From Dyadobacter frigoris (GTDB lineage Bacteria; Bacteroidota; Bacteroidia; Cytophagales; Spirosomataceae): a stretch of DNA of 64,000 nt. The position numbers and the translations under genes were made by a program. Numbering within the stretch: the stretch's first letter is position 1; each line of letters opens with the position of its first letter. The stretch spans positions 750,142 through 814,141 of the forward strand of contig NZ_SZVO01000002.1 in NCBI RefSeq assembly GCF_005280585.1, in the 5' to 3' direction. Positions 15,743 to 25,576 of this stretch are shown here, one piece after another. A model generated the notes under the pieces. That model saw only the letters and a program-made list of their open reading frames with translations, did no database searches and was not told where the DNA came from.

Positions 15743-17593
15743 ATGTTTAAACCTAACAGTTTCTTTTTACAATTTATCGCCTGGGGTCTGGGAGTGATAG
15801 CCGTGCAATCTGCTTTTGCACAGGAGGCTATTCCTCTGAACGACCTTAGCGCATTTACGAACAAAGCCGGCAATTGGAAAATTGTAGGTGACGCCTCTGT
15901 TGATATTTCCAAAGTCAATGTTTTGAATACCAAACCCGGTAAAGGAGTTTTAGCCTCTATTCACGAAAAAGGAAAATACGGCCAGGAATACGAATTGATA
16001 TCAAACTTCAAACATGGAGATCTGGATATTGAAATGGATTTTATGTTGACAAAAGAATCCAACTCCGGTATCTATCTTCAGGGAAATTATGAAGTTCAGC
16101 TTTTTGATAGCTGGGGCAAAAAAACAGCCAAATACAACGACAATGGCGGAATTTATGAACGCTGGAACGATTCAAAACCGGAAGGCGAAAAAGGTTACGA
16201 AGGTTATGCACCTCGTTTTAATGTAGCCAAAGCACCTGGTTTGTGGCAAAATATTAAAATTTCTTATCAGGCTCCTCGTTTCGATGCGAGCGGAAAGAAA
16301 ATTTCAAACGCTGTGTTCTTGAAAATAATTCTGAACGGCGTTCTTATCCATGAAAATGTTGCCGTGAGCGGCCCTACACGCGGTTCTCTCACAGCAGAAG
16401 ATGTAGCGATGGGCCCTATCCGTATTCAGGGTGACCACGGTTCATTGGCTATCAAAAATATTGTGATCAATAATTTTGACAAAAAGCCGGGAACGTTATC
16501 AGACCTTACCTACAAAACTTACTACGGAAATCTGTCTGAAAAAGAGGATTTATCAAAACAAAAAGTAGCTGAATCAGGAAAGACAGACGCGCTTACCTGG
16601 GAGATTTTGAAAGAAGCGAACAACTACTCTTTCGTTTATAACGGAAAATATAATGCACCAACGGCAGGTGAATATAATTTCAGATTACAGGCTGCCGGTA
16701 ATTCATATGTTAAAATTGACGGCAAAGATGTTCTTCCATTAGAAGGAAGAGATAACAACAGCTTCCGCCAGGCAAAAACAACATTAGCAGCAGGCGATCA
16801 TACCATTGAACTTTTCAACAACAAAACAGAAGGCTGGATGAAACCGGTTCTTGGACTTTGGGTTTCCGGCCCTGGTTTCAGAGAAACTTCTTTGAACACT
16901 TTGAGTTCCGGTGCGACAGGCGGCGGTGTTGATCCAATTCTTGTGACAGCTCCTACTAACACAGTAATGCGCAGTTTCATGGATTTCAAAAAAACTCCGA
17001 CAGCAAAAAATATCCGTATCGTACACGCAGTTTCAGTAGGAAGTCCTTCAAACCTGCATTATACCTATGACCTTGAAAAAGGTGCTGTTTTACAGGTTTG
17101 GCGTGGAGAGTTCCTTGACGCAACGCCAATGTGGCACGACCGTGGAGATGGATCTTCCCGTCCACGTGGCAGCGTTACGCTTTTAGGAAATGATATGTTA
17201 CTAGGAAAAATCAACGGACAATCTGCCTGGGTGGCTGATACGACCGGAAGCGGCTACCGTCCAAAAGGATATTCATTGGATGATTCAGACGCTCCTACTT
17301 TCAATTATCTGGCTTTCGGTTCAACGGTTTCGGATCATCTTTCGGTTGTTAACGATCAATATTTTGAACGTGAAGTAAAAGTTACAAATCCGGCAAAAGA
17401 TCTTGTAGCGAAACTGGCAGAAGGTACTTCAATCGAAAAAGTTTCGGAAGGCCTTTATGCGGTTAACAACAAAGCGTACTTTATCCAGATTACCGACAAA
17501 ACGGTGAAACCTGAGATCAGAACTGTCAATGGAAACCAGGAACTGATTGTTCCGGTGAAAAATGGTGATCTGAAATATGCCATCTTATTCTAA
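15743..17593 (+). CDS. DUF1080 and PA14-like multidomain secreted protein
   Basis: A 616-residue secreted protein. After the signal peptide (ending SAFAQ) comes a DUF1080 domain (to about residue 245) with SNSGIYLQGNYEVQLFDSWG. A PA14-like domain follows at about 255-385 (NYSFVYNGKYNAPTAGEYNF, AAGDHTIELFNNKTEGW), often sugar-binding. The C-terminal 220 residues are a domain commonly next to haem c propeller proteins (LQVWRGEFLDATPMWHDRG). It is the first gene of an operon with the cytochrome fusion, 35 bp apart. Likely periplasmic or surface, working on glycosides or oxidised sugars. Confidence 0.82.
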   Translation: MFKPNSFFLQFIAWGLGVIAVQSAFAQEAIPLNDLSAFTNKAGNWKIVGDASVDISKVNVLNTKPGKGVLASIHEKGKYGQEYELISNFKHGDLDIEMDFMLTKESNSGIYLQGNYEVQLFDSWGKKTAKYNDNGGIYERWNDSKPEGEKGYEGYAPRFNVAKAPGLWQNIKISYQAPRFDASGKKISNAVFLKIILNGVLIHENVAVSGPTRGSLTAEDVAMGPIRIQGDHGSLAIKNIVINNFDKKPGTLSDLTYKTYYGNLSEKEDLSKQKVAESGKTDALTWEILKEANNYSFVYNGKYNAPTAGEYNFRLQAAGNSYVKIDGKDVLPLEGRDNNSFRQAKTTLAAGDHTIELFNNKTEGWMKPVLGLWVSGPGFRETSLNTLSSGATGGGVDPILVTAPTNTVMRSFMDFKKTPTAKNIRIVHAVSVGSPSNLHYTYDLEKGAVLQVWRGEFLDATPMWHDRGDGSSRPRGSVTLLGNDMLLGKINGQSAWVADTTGSGYRPKGYSLDDSDAPTFNYLAFGSTVSDHLSVVNDQYFEREVKVTNPAKDLVAKLAEGTSIEKVSEGLYAVNNKAYFIQITDKTVKPEIRTVNGNQELIVPVKNGDLKYAILF

Positions 17594-17628
17594 ATCAAAG
17601 TAATCAAAGCTATAAGCTGATAATAACA

Positions 17629-19572
17629 ATGAAAAAAATTGCTCAAATAGCATTAATCATTTTGGCGGCTCTACCGATGGTAAAAGCTCAGGAATCGCCG
17701 AAAGAGGAGGATTTTTACAAAATCATCACGCCGCCGATTCCTGAGGGAATTGTATTGGAAGTGGGTGGTTTGACTAGTTTGCCAAACGGATCTTTGGGAA
17801 TTTCAACACGCCGCGGAGATGTGTGGATCGTGGATAACCCGACGAGCCGCACACCTTATTTCAGGAAATTCGCAACAGGACTTCACGAAATTCTTGGCCT
17901 TGCTTACAAAGACGGTGTTTTGTATTGCGCACAACGTGGCGAATTGACAAAACTGATCGACAAAAACGGTGATGGAAAAGCGGATATTTACGAAACAGTT
18001 TACGCCTGGCCATTATCAGGACATTACCACGAATATTCTTTTGGCCCGAAAGTTGCTCCAGACGGAAGCTTTTTCGTGAGTGGAAACGTAGCCTTTGGTG
18101 ACGAAGAGTGGTGGAGAGGCGAAAGCCGTGTTCCAGGCCGTGGATGGATTTTCCGTATCACGCCGGATGGAAAGTTTGAGCCTTACGCAACGGGTGTTCG
18201 CTCCCCTGCCGGTATCAGTATGTTGGCTGGCGAACTTTGGTATACCGACAACCAGGGTGACTGGATGGGAACCGGTGGCGTTTTTCCTGTGAAAAAAGGT
18301 GGATTTATGGGTCATCCCGCTGGTTTAAAATGGGCTGAATTACCAAATTCTCCTGTTAAACTTACTGAAAAACAATTCTTTGCAGAACGCGATAACCGCA
18401 AAGAAAGAGATGCAAACGACCGCGCGATCAAACCTGAAAATACGCGTAACGAAACACCGCAGTTTTTGTATCAGTTGAAAGAAAAATATCCAATGGTTCA
18501 GCTTCCGGCTGTTTGGTTGCCATACGGTGTTCACGGAGTTTCGACTTCTGAATTGATCATGGACGAAACAAAAGGTGGCTTTGGTCCATTTACAGGCCAG
18601 GTTTTCGTGGGTGATCAGGGACAAAGTAACATCATGCGTCTGGTTCTTGAAAAAGTAAAAGGTGAATATCAGGGTGCATCGATCGGTTTCCGCAGCGGAT
18701 TCCAATCAGGTGTTTTGCGTATGGCTTTTGACAAAGACGGCTCTATGTTCGTGGGTGAAACAAACCGTGGATGGGGTTCAGCAGGTGATGCTAACCAGGG
18801 ATTGCAACGTCTGGTTTGGAATGGTAAAATGCCATTTGAAATGTATACGGTTAAAGCACAGCCAGACGGTTTTGAAATTGAATTCACGTTGCCGGTTGAC
18901 CGTAAATCTGCGGAAGATCTTGATTCTTACAAAGTGAGCAGCTATTTGTACAAACATTATCCTGTATACGGGAGCCCTCCGATCAACACAGAAGAAGTAA
19001 CTGTAAAAGGAGTGAAAGTATCGGAAGATGGCAAAAAAGTGAGAATTGTTCTGGAAGGAATGCGTCAGTATTATGTTCACAAAATTCAGCTTGAAGGTGT
19101 ACGTGCTGCCGGAAATTACTGGTCACTTGTTCACCCGGATGCTTATTATACATTGAACAATATTCCTGACGGCGAGAAATTGAAAGCCGCTGATTTGAAA
19201 ACGACAAGATCAGGAAATGTAAAAGAAACGGAAGCTGCACCAGTAAAAGAACATATTTCTCCGGACGGAAAAGGAAAAGCCGCGCCAGCGAAAACTGCAT
19301 CGGCTGCAAAAGCACCAACGTGGGAAGAAGTTAAACCTTTATTAACTAAAAATACTTGTCTGGCTTGCCATGCAACCGACAAAAAAGTAGTAGGTCCTGC
19401 TTATGTTGATGTAGCGAAACGTAAGTATACCAATCAGCAGATCGTTGATTTAATCTACGCTCCAAAACCAGAAAACTGGCCGGATTTTGCTACACCGATG
19501 GCTCCAATGCCACAGGTTCCAAAAGGAGATGCAATGAAAATTGCCGCCTGGATCAATTCTTTGGCTAAATAA
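17629..19572 (+). CDS. Beta-propeller dehydrogenase-like protein fused to cytochrome c
   Basis: A 647-residue secreted protein. After a signal peptide (ending MVKAQ), residues about 30-480 form a six-bladed propeller like those of soluble glucose/sorbosone dehydrogenase relatives (GLAYKDGVLYCAQRGELTKL, GVRSPAGISMLAGELWYTDN). An Ala/Lys-rich linker joins a C-terminal class I cytochrome c with one CLACH haem site (Cys577) and Met ligand candidates near APMPQVP. It would oxidise a substrate, possibly a sugar, and pass electrons via the haem. Co-transcribed with the DUF1080 protein, consistent with keto-sugar chemistry; no catalytic residues verified. Confidence 0.82.
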   Translation: MKKIAQIALIILAALPMVKAQESPKEEDFYKIITPPIPEGIVLEVGGLTSLPNGSLGISTRRGDVWIVDNPTSRTPYFRKFATGLHEILGLAYKDGVLYCAQRGELTKLIDKNGDGKADIYETVYAWPLSGHYHEYSFGPKVAPDGSFFVSGNVAFGDEEWWRGESRVPGRGWIFRITPDGKFEPYATGVRSPAGISMLAGELWYTDNQGDWMGTGGVFPVKKGGFMGHPAGLKWAELPNSPVKLTEKQFFAERDNRKERDANDRAIKPENTRNETPQFLYQLKEKYPMVQLPAVWLPYGVHGVSTSELIMDETKGGFGPFTGQVFVGDQGQSNIMRLVLEKVKGEYQGASIGFRSGFQSGVLRMAFDKDGSMFVGETNRGWGSAGDANQGLQRLVWNGKMPFEMYTVKAQPDGFEIEFTLPVDRKSAEDLDSYKVSSYLYKHYPVYGSPPINTEEVTVKGVKVSEDGKKVRIVLEGMRQYYVHKIQLEGVRAAGNYWSLVHPDAYYTLNNIPDGEKLKAADLKTTRSGNVKETEAAPVKEHISPDGKGKAAPAKTASAAKAPTWEEVKPLLTKNTCLACHATDKKVVGPAYVDVAKRKYTNQQIVDLIYAPKPENWPDFATPMAPMPQVPKGDAMKIAAWINSLAK

Positions 19573-19593
19573 TTATTTTAGAAAATATTTTTG

Positions 19594-19622
19594 GCAGGCC
19601 GCTTCTCATTGAGGTGGCCTGC
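19594..19622 (+). terminator. Intrinsic terminator of the DUF1080/cytochrome operon
   Basis: Arms GCAGGCCGC and GTGGCCTGC (one G-T pair) followed by seven Ts, 21 bp after the cytochrome gene. Confidence 0.9.
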
Positions 19623-19743
19623 TTTTTTTGTTATAAAAAACGAAAACCTGATTCTCTAAAATTGACCAGAAATGCATTCTTTGGAAAACTAAACGTTTTT
19701 TTTGCAAAATTGCGTTACTAACAGGTACGATGATAAATTTATA

Positions 19744-22308
19744 ATGTCTTCAAAAAGAAACAGATCATTTACAAAGTCTGTAAAAGGCAAGGTGCTGCTG
19801 GGGTTTTTCGTGGCCGCTATTGCATTGGGATCTTCATGGGTTGTTAGTAAAATCGCTTTCGAAAATATGCTGGAAAAGCTGGAAATTCTTTCCACCCCCA
19901 GTGAAAAATTACGAATCGTAAATAAGGTTTTCAAGGACATTCTTTTACTGGATCAATTGCAAAACGCAAGACCACTTCCTGAAAAAGAAGATTCTGTCAA
20001 ACAGCAATTTCTGAGTCAGTCTGCACAACTCATCAGTACGCTGGATACACTGAGTTTCTTTTGCAGGGATACGCCGTTGCAGGTAACGCGGATTGACTCG
20101 ATGAAAAGTATTCTCATTGCCCGCGACAGTATTTATAGCGACTATGTCAGGGTTCGGTCCAAGCTTGTTAACAATAAAGCACTTTCAGAAGAGGTACACA
20201 GCATCTCCGGCCTGATTACCACCAAAAAAAGAAAGAAACCGGACAGCACTGTAATTACTACCGAAAGAAGAACGACTACAACAACAGTTTACACAGAACC
20301 TGTCGTTTCCACAGCCCCCGAAGAAGAGAAAAAAGGATTTTTTAACAGGGTTTTTGGTAATAAAAAAGTCAAAACTGCTCCACCGGTCGCTATGCCAAAA
20401 GTGGTCAGAAAAGAAGAAGTTACTTCACATATTGATACGCTGACCGTGGCGCGGGAAGACAGCACCTATGAACAAGTTGGTGTTGCGGTGCAGGCTATTG
20501 AAAAATCGCAACGCGCACGGACTAATAGTTTTGTGAACCGCGAACATGAATTGACGACCGCTGGAAATGAACTCGTCGGACAATTACGAAATGTAATGCA
20601 GGAAGTAGAGGGCGAGATTGTTCGACAGGCCAGTACAGATGGCCTGCAAACCCAAAATATGGTAGGAGAAAGCATCAACCAGATCGAATACATTATGATC
20701 GGCTTTTTCTTCCTTACTGCTTTGCTGGCTTATTTTATTTTTACAGATATAACCAGAAGCAGCAAATACCGCTACGCCCTGGAAGAAGCAAAAGAAGAAG
20801 CTGAATATCACAGCATGGCAAAACAGCGGTTTTTGTCTAACATGAGCCATGAAATAAGAACTCCGCTGCAATCCATTATTGGTTATGCGGAAGCATTAAA
20901 AAAAGAAGAAAAACCAAAAAAGGAAGATCTCGAAACACTTCACTCGGCATCCGAACATTTGTTGTATCTGGTCAATGAAGTGCTGGATTACAGCCGGATT
21001 ATTTCAGATCAGTTCACCTTTGAAGAGCGAACTTTTGCCATAACGCCATTGCTAAATGAAGTTGTAAAAATGTTGAGCCCAACGGCCACTTCCAAATCGC
21101 TGATTTTATCTTTGGAAAATACACTGGGTGGCGATGTATATTTAAAAGGAGATCCCTTCAGGCTTCGCCAGATCTTATATAATTTGTTGACAAACGCTAT
21201 CAAATTTACCGAAAAAGGCCAAGTGACTTTACGGGTAACACACACTGAAATAAAAACTAATATTGCTGTAAAATTTGAAGTGGAAGATACCGGAATCGGA
21301 TTGTCAAAAGAACAGGCGAACCGTGTTTTCAATCAGTTTGAACAGGCAGATCCTTCCATCGCACGCCGTTTTGGAGGAACCGGTTTGGGATTGAGTATTG
21401 TAAAAGCATTGGTTGATGCCATGGGTGGAACCATTGAAGTAAACAGTACCCCAAATAAAGGAACGACATTTACCGTTAATACGGATTTTCCAAAAGGAGA
21501 AACACCGACAGGAATTACCGATCAATCACTGGAAAAAAAGTACAATATAACAGGTAAAGTGTGGCTTGTTGATGACGATGCATTCATTTTAAAATGGTGC
21601 GCCTCGGTTTTGGAAACACATCATGTCGCGCACGAATGTTTCTCTTCTGCCGAGGAAGTGCTCGAAAGAAAATGGGATGAAGATGTTACCGTTGTGCTAA
21701 CGGATATGCGTATGCCCGGCCTCAACGGAGCCGAACTGTGCCAGCGTTTGAGAAAAGTAGCTTCCAAATCAGTAAAAATTTATGTTTTGACTGCACAGGC
21801 CTTGCCCGAAGAACAGAGTAAACTTCTTGAAATGGGATTTGACGGAATTTTGATGAAGCCGTTCCATTCCAATGAAATTCTGGATTTGTTACAGGCAAAT
21901 TCAGATAATCAGCCTATACAAATTCCTATCAGCCCACCTGTTGTAAACTCCGAAAAATTGTCAAGTGCACCCGATTTAAGTGTGTTGGAAGAAATGACTT
22001 TTGGCGACGAAACATTGCTAAAAGAAATTCTGGAACAGTTCGTAAAAGATACCCGAAATGATCTAACGGAATTGAAAGATTCAATTTCCAGTGACAACAT
22101 TGAAAACATTACCGAAATAGCACATCGTTTATCGGGCCGGATCGGACAGATCGGAGCATCGGAAATCTCTGTCCAATTCAGGAAAATCGAAATTTCACTT
22201 AGAGAAAACCCTGAAAACTTTTCAGCCTCCGAACTGAATGAAACAGTTACAGAGGCTGATTTATTAATTGAACAAATTGATGAGAAAATCCTTTCTTACT
22301 CGATCTGA
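19744..22308 (+). CDS. Hybrid sensor histidine kinase with receiver and Hpt domains
   Basis: Membrane hybrid kinase of 854 residues. Transmembrane helix 1 (near residues 12-34), a long extracytoplasmic region with a Thr-rich basic segment (TTERRTTTTTVYTEP), helix 2 (YIMIGFFFLTALLAYFIF), then HisKA with SHEIRTPLQSIIGY, HATPase_c (LTNAIKFTEKG, VEDTGIGLSK, GGTGLGLSIV), a receiver with phospho-Asp in VVLTDMRMPG, and a C-terminal Hpt domain (AHRLSGRIGQIG). This is a full internal phosphorelay. ATG 19744 gives the basic N-terminus before helix 1; the upstream TTG 19702 is less likely. It converges on an NtrC-type regulator, a likely output partner. Confidence 0.9.
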   Translation: MSSKRNRSFTKSVKGKVLLGFFVAAIALGSSWVVSKIAFENMLEKLEILSTPSEKLRIVNKVFKDILLLDQLQNARPLPEKEDSVKQQFLSQSAQLISTLDTLSFFCRDTPLQVTRIDSMKSILIARDSIYSDYVRVRSKLVNNKALSEEVHSISGLITTKKRKKPDSTVITTERRTTTTTVYTEPVVSTAPEEEKKGFFNRVFGNKKVKTAPPVAMPKVVRKEEVTSHIDTLTVAREDSTYEQVGVAVQAIEKSQRARTNSFVNREHELTTAGNELVGQLRNVMQEVEGEIVRQASTDGLQTQNMVGESINQIEYIMIGFFFLTALLAYFIFTDITRSSKYRYALEEAKEEAEYHSMAKQRFLSNMSHEIRTPLQSIIGYAEALKKEEKPKKEDLETLHSASEHLLYLVNEVLDYSRIISDQFTFEERTFAITPLLNEVVKMLSPTATSKSLILSLENTLGGDVYLKGDPFRLRQILYNLLTNAIKFTEKGQVTLRVTHTEIKTNIAVKFEVEDTGIGLSKEQANRVFNQFEQADPSIARRFGGTGLGLSIVKALVDAMGGTIEVNSTPNKGTTFTVNTDFPKGETPTGITDQSLEKKYNITGKVWLVDDDAFILKWCASVLETHHVAHECFSSAEEVLERKWDEDVTVVLTDMRMPGLNGAELCQRLRKVASKSVKIYVLTAQALPEEQSKLLEMGFDGILMKPFHSNEILDLLQANSDNQPIQIPISPPVVNSEKLSSAPDLSVLEEMTFGDETLLKEILEQFVKDTRNDLTELKDSISSDNIENITEIAHRLSGRIGQIGASEISVQFRKIEISLRENPENFSASELNETVTEADLLIEQIDEKILSYSI

Positions 22309-23657
22309 TACTTTTCAATTTTATAATAAAGCGTTTTTCGGTCAATGTTAAGAAGTTTGGCTGCCTTACTTTTATTGTAACGAACATCCTGCAAAACTTT
22401 TTCAATCATTTCCTTTTCGTGCGTTTCCTGCAACAATTTCAGGTCTGAGCCTCCTGGTAATTTTACCGGAGCAGGCACTGCTTCCATCGACGTAATCATT
22501 TCCTGTGGTAATGCTTTCAGATCCGCAATCTCATCTTTCGACAAAAGTACAAGTCTTTTTATCACATTATTGAGCTCGCGAAGGTTACCCGGCCAATCAT
22601 ATTTCTGGAAAATATCCAACACTTCTTTAGATATCTCACGGATATTTTTCCCTAACTCTTCATTGGCTTTATCAACAAAATGCTGAATAAAAACGGCAAG
22701 ATCCTCACCTCTTTCACGAAGTGCGGGTACCTGAATTTTAAACTCGTTCAAACGATGATAGAGGTCTTCCCTGAAATCGCCGGTCTGAGAAATAACCATC
22801 AGATCTTCATTCGTAGCAGCAATTAACCGCACATCCACTTTCACAGGATTTGTACTTCCAATGGGTACTACGATTCTTTCCTGCAAAGCGCGAAGCAATT
22901 TTATTTGTACATCATAACCAAGATTCCCGATTTCATCCAAAAATAATGTGCCTCCGTCAGCTGCTTCAAACTGGCCGATTTTATCTTGCAATGCTCCTGT
23001 AAAAGCGCCTTTTTTATGTCCAAAAAGTTCGCTGGCAGCCAGATCTTTTGATAGAGAACCACAATCTATGGCTACAAACGGACCATCGCTACGCTTACTC
23101 AAACGGTGAATAGATTTCGCAACATGCTCCTTTCCAGTACCACTTTCGCCCTGAATAATCACCGACATATCCGTAGGTGCCACCAGCCTGACATACTCAT
23201 AAAGCTGTTTTGAAATCTTACTGTTTCCTTCAATAAAATCGAGCGACTGCTTTTCCGGTTTTTTGGTGGTCTTTACAGAAACCGTTTCTTTCCTGTTAAG
23301 TGCCTCTTTCAAAACCATTAACAATTCTTCCGGATTGACAGGTTTGGTAATGTAATCAAAAGCGCCGCTCTGCATCGCCGTTACCGCTGTCCTTATATCG
23401 TTAAAACTGGTCATGATAAGAGCTGGCGTTCGGTTTCCTTCCTCTCTAAGCAATTTCAAAAGATCCAGGGAGTTTCCGTCAGGTAGTCGATAATCCAGCA
23501 TCAGTACTGCATATTCATCAGGAGCACTTGAACGTATTGCTTCCTTCGCTCCCGTTATTGTTGAGCAAACCTGCACTTCATGGCCATGCTTGCCAAGAAA
23601 ATTACTTAGCAGTTTAGAGAATGTAGTATCGTCTTCAACAAGGAGCAAGTGAGCCAT
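22296..23657 (-). CDS. NtrC-family sigma-54-dependent response regulator
   Basis: A 453-residue activator: receiver (phospho-Asp in AVLMLDYRLPDG), AAA+ sigma-54 interaction domain with Walker A GESGTGKEHVAKS, the sigma-54-contacting GAFTGA loop (GHKKGAFTGALQD), Walker B GGTLFLDEIGN and arginine-finger region, and a Fis-type helix-turn-helix (NKSKAAKLLNIDRKTLYYKI). All key residues are present. Its 3' end overlaps the hybrid kinase's 3' end by 13 bp. The kinase's Hpt domain could phosphorylate this receiver. A possible -7 box (TATTTTTG on the minus strand) lies at 23721-23728. Targets cannot be inferred here. Confidence 0.92.
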   Translation of the reverse strand: MAHLLLVEDDTTFSKLLSNFLGKHGHEVQVCSTITGAKEAIRSSAPDEYAVLMLDYRLPDGNSLDLLKLLREEGNRTPALIMTSFNDIRTAVTAMQSGAFDYITKPVNPEELLMVLKEALNRKETVSVKTTKKPEKQSLDFIEGNSKISKQLYEYVRLVAPTDMSVIIQGESGTGKEHVAKSIHRLSKRSDGPFVAIDCGSLSKDLAASELFGHKKGAFTGALQDKIGQFEAADGGTLFLDEIGNLGYDVQIKLLRALQERIVVPIGSTNPVKVDVRLIAATNEDLMVISQTGDFREDLYHRLNEFKIQVPALRERGEDLAVFIQHFVDKANEELGKNIREISKEVLDIFQKYDWPGNLRELNNVIKRLVLLSKDEIADLKALPQEMITSMEAVPAPVKLPGGSDLKLLQETHEKEMIEKVLQDVRYNKSKAAKLLNIDRKTLYYKIEKYQIE

Positions 23658-23727
23658 AAGGCAAAATGGATTAAATATTAAAAATTTCTTTATCTAACGA
23701 TTTGAGGAAATGCAAAATTGCAAAAAT

Positions 23728-23768
23728 AAACGCCAAAAAGCCGGAGAATGTCCTGCTTTTTGGCGTTT
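23728..23768 (-). terminator. Intrinsic terminator after the 23784 gene
   Basis: 14-bp perfect arms (AAACGCCAAAAAGC and complement) with T-rich sequence following on the minus strand, 16 bp beyond the stop codon. Confidence 0.85.
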
Positions 23769-23783
23769 TCTTTCTTAAAACGT

Positions 23784-24089
23784 CTATTCAACCTTCCTGC
23801 CGTCTTTATCCAGATTAATTTTTGACATTTCACTTCCCTTTTTTACAATAATCTCGAAAAACTGAGTCTTATCCGGTTTGGTAATGAGAAATGCTTCAGT
23901 AATATCCCAACCGGCATAGGCACCGGCCGAGAGTGAGGATTTAACCGGCTCGGGTAAATCTTCAGGCTTTACCGACATTTTATCTTGTACTAAAACTTCT
24001 ACGCCGGTATTAGCAAAGGCATTAGAAAACGATGAAGAAATTAGAAATCCCATTGATAAAGCCATGGTCGCCATTATTAGTTTTTTCAT
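23784..24089 (-). CDS. Small secreted PepSY-like protein
   Basis: A 101-residue protein with a signal peptide (KKLIMATMALSMGFLISSS, cleavage near AFA) and a mature domain of about 75 residues. The pattern DLPEPVKSSLS, YAGWDITEAFLIT, FFEIIVKKGSEMSKINLDKDGR matches the small periplasmic PepSY-like/BLIP-like proteins frequent in Bacteroidota. Role unknown; such domains are thought to bind or inhibit partners. I chose ATG 24089 (MKKL) over 24113 because the signal peptide then starts normally. Its own terminator isolates it from the response regulator downstream. Confidence 0.72.
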   Translation of the reverse strand: MKKLIMATMALSMGFLISSSFSNAFANTGVEVLVQDKMSVKPEDLPEPVKSSLSAGAYAGWDITEAFLITKPDKTQFFEIIVKKGSEMSKINLDKDGRKVE

Positions 24090-25166
24090 GATCTCTTTAA
24101 TTTCGTTTGACAAATTAATTTTTAAGCGATCTTTTTTAATAATAAATCAATACCGGTGCACAGCATGTTTACAAAATACATGAAAATATCGAAATATATT
24201 TATAAATGATTGTATATAAATTAGTTACAAAAAAATTTAACACTATTAATATAACAGATCATAACAACAAGTAGTAATCAAGCGAGAAATTATAAAATAA
24301 AATTGATATTTTACAAAGTCTCCATATCATAACAATCCTTTATTAACGGCAATGACGATTTTGCGAACAAAAAAAAATTATATTTTTTGTTCCGGGCATT
24401 TATATTATCACAAATATTTTTATATATTTACAGCGAATTATTTTACAACGTCTTTGTAGAACAAATATTACTTTTTTCGCAAATAAATATTTGACTTCCT
24501 TTTAACAGAGTCACTATAGAATTTTGAACCATTAAATTTTAAAAAATATTACACAAACTTTTACTCAACGTTATATTAAAAATCTTTACGTTTTCGGCAC
24601 TGGCATCAAAGACAAAAGTTCGGTATAATCTATGCTGTGCTTTTGTTTTTGATGTTTTTTTTGCAAAACACGATTTCTTTGGATCAAACTTTAATTTTTC
24701 CGCCAGTAAGGAAATGAAATTTTTGACTGCATTCCACTTCCCGGACCGACTTACCAGCTATCCAGAAATTCTTCAATATTTAAGTTTTTTTTTCATATCC
24801 CTGCATCTTACTTTACCGCTAAATATTTTTTCAGTAAAAAAATCTAAATTTGTGTTAGTTTATTGTAGAAATTTTACTATGTTTATGATAGAATAAAGTA
24901 CTTAGCGGAATGACACTAGTTTGATATTCCTAATCAGTGATTTAATTGAAAAGTGATACAATGAAAATATTACCCTATATTAAAAAGTAATGGCTTAAAA
25001 ATATCAATCCGATTATGAGCCGTTGTAGTAACCTTACCCACATAAAATGCCGGTATAAGCTTACAACTTGCTGGCTTACGATTTGGTCTGAAATCAATCA
25101 GGGCCGGAACTCCACAATGATTAAAAGGTACTAAATTTAAAAAACGAAGGATAGGAAAAAATAACA

Positions 25167-25225
25167 TATATCTTCAAAAAGGTTCAACTGTCAGTTAGTG
25201 ACAGTTGAACCTTTTTGAAGATATA
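25167..25225. terminator. 27-bp perfect hairpin, likely bidirectional terminator
   Basis: Arms 25167-25193 and 25199-25225 pair perfectly around GTTAG. The stem contains AAAAAGGTTCAACTGTCA, whose A-run and complementary T-run resemble a bidirectional intrinsic terminator, but no clear gene ends on either side. Confidence 0.6.
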
Positions 25226-25303
25226 CATGATCTTTGGAATAGTTGCTATAAGTTGATTTGAGAGACATTTAATGTCTGTTCCAATTCTATTAATACCGGA
25301 TAA

Positions 25304-25327
25304 CATATTTCTCACCATATATAGTAC
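25304..25327 (+). repeat. Direct repeat copy 1 in leader region
   Basis: ATATTTCTCACCATATATAG, closely similar to 25554-25576. The two copies are about 250 bp apart upstream of the giant surface gene and may be regulator sites. Confidence 0.4.
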
Positions 25328-25485
25328 ACAATATGAAATGCACATCACTACTATCCCCTCGTCTTAACAGTCGCGGAAAATATGATAAATATCCGAGCAT
25401 AGCTCTCTTGGCATACTCATATTTTCATTGTTGCTCACCCCCCATAAGTTTGCTCTAAACTTCGCTGTCGGCAGCTTTTATGTAA

Positions 25486-25510
25486 CAGGTTCAAACACAT
25501 GTTTAACCTG
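25486..25510. repeat. Imperfect palindrome in leader region
   Basis: CAGGTT and AACCTG arms flank AAACACATGTTT. Possible operator or RNA hairpin upstream of the 25786 gene. Confidence 0.4.
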
Positions 25511-25553
25511 AAAGTCAGAATTGTGCCCAATTTAATACAATGCGCTTTTACTA

Positions 25554-25576
25554 AATATTTCTCACTATAATAATAC
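25554..25576 (+). repeat. Direct repeat copy 2 in leader region
   Basis: ATATTTCTCACTATAATAAT, partner of 25304-25327. Confidence 0.4.

Noticed and set aside
24714..24896. 60-codon ORF
   Set aside because: Phe/Leu/Ser-rich translation of AT-rich DNA, typical of chance frames.
24970..25167. 65-codon leftward ORF in the AT-rich spacer
   Set aside because: No recognisable domain, no good start context and a hairpin at its start codon. Could be a remnant, but not supported as a gene.
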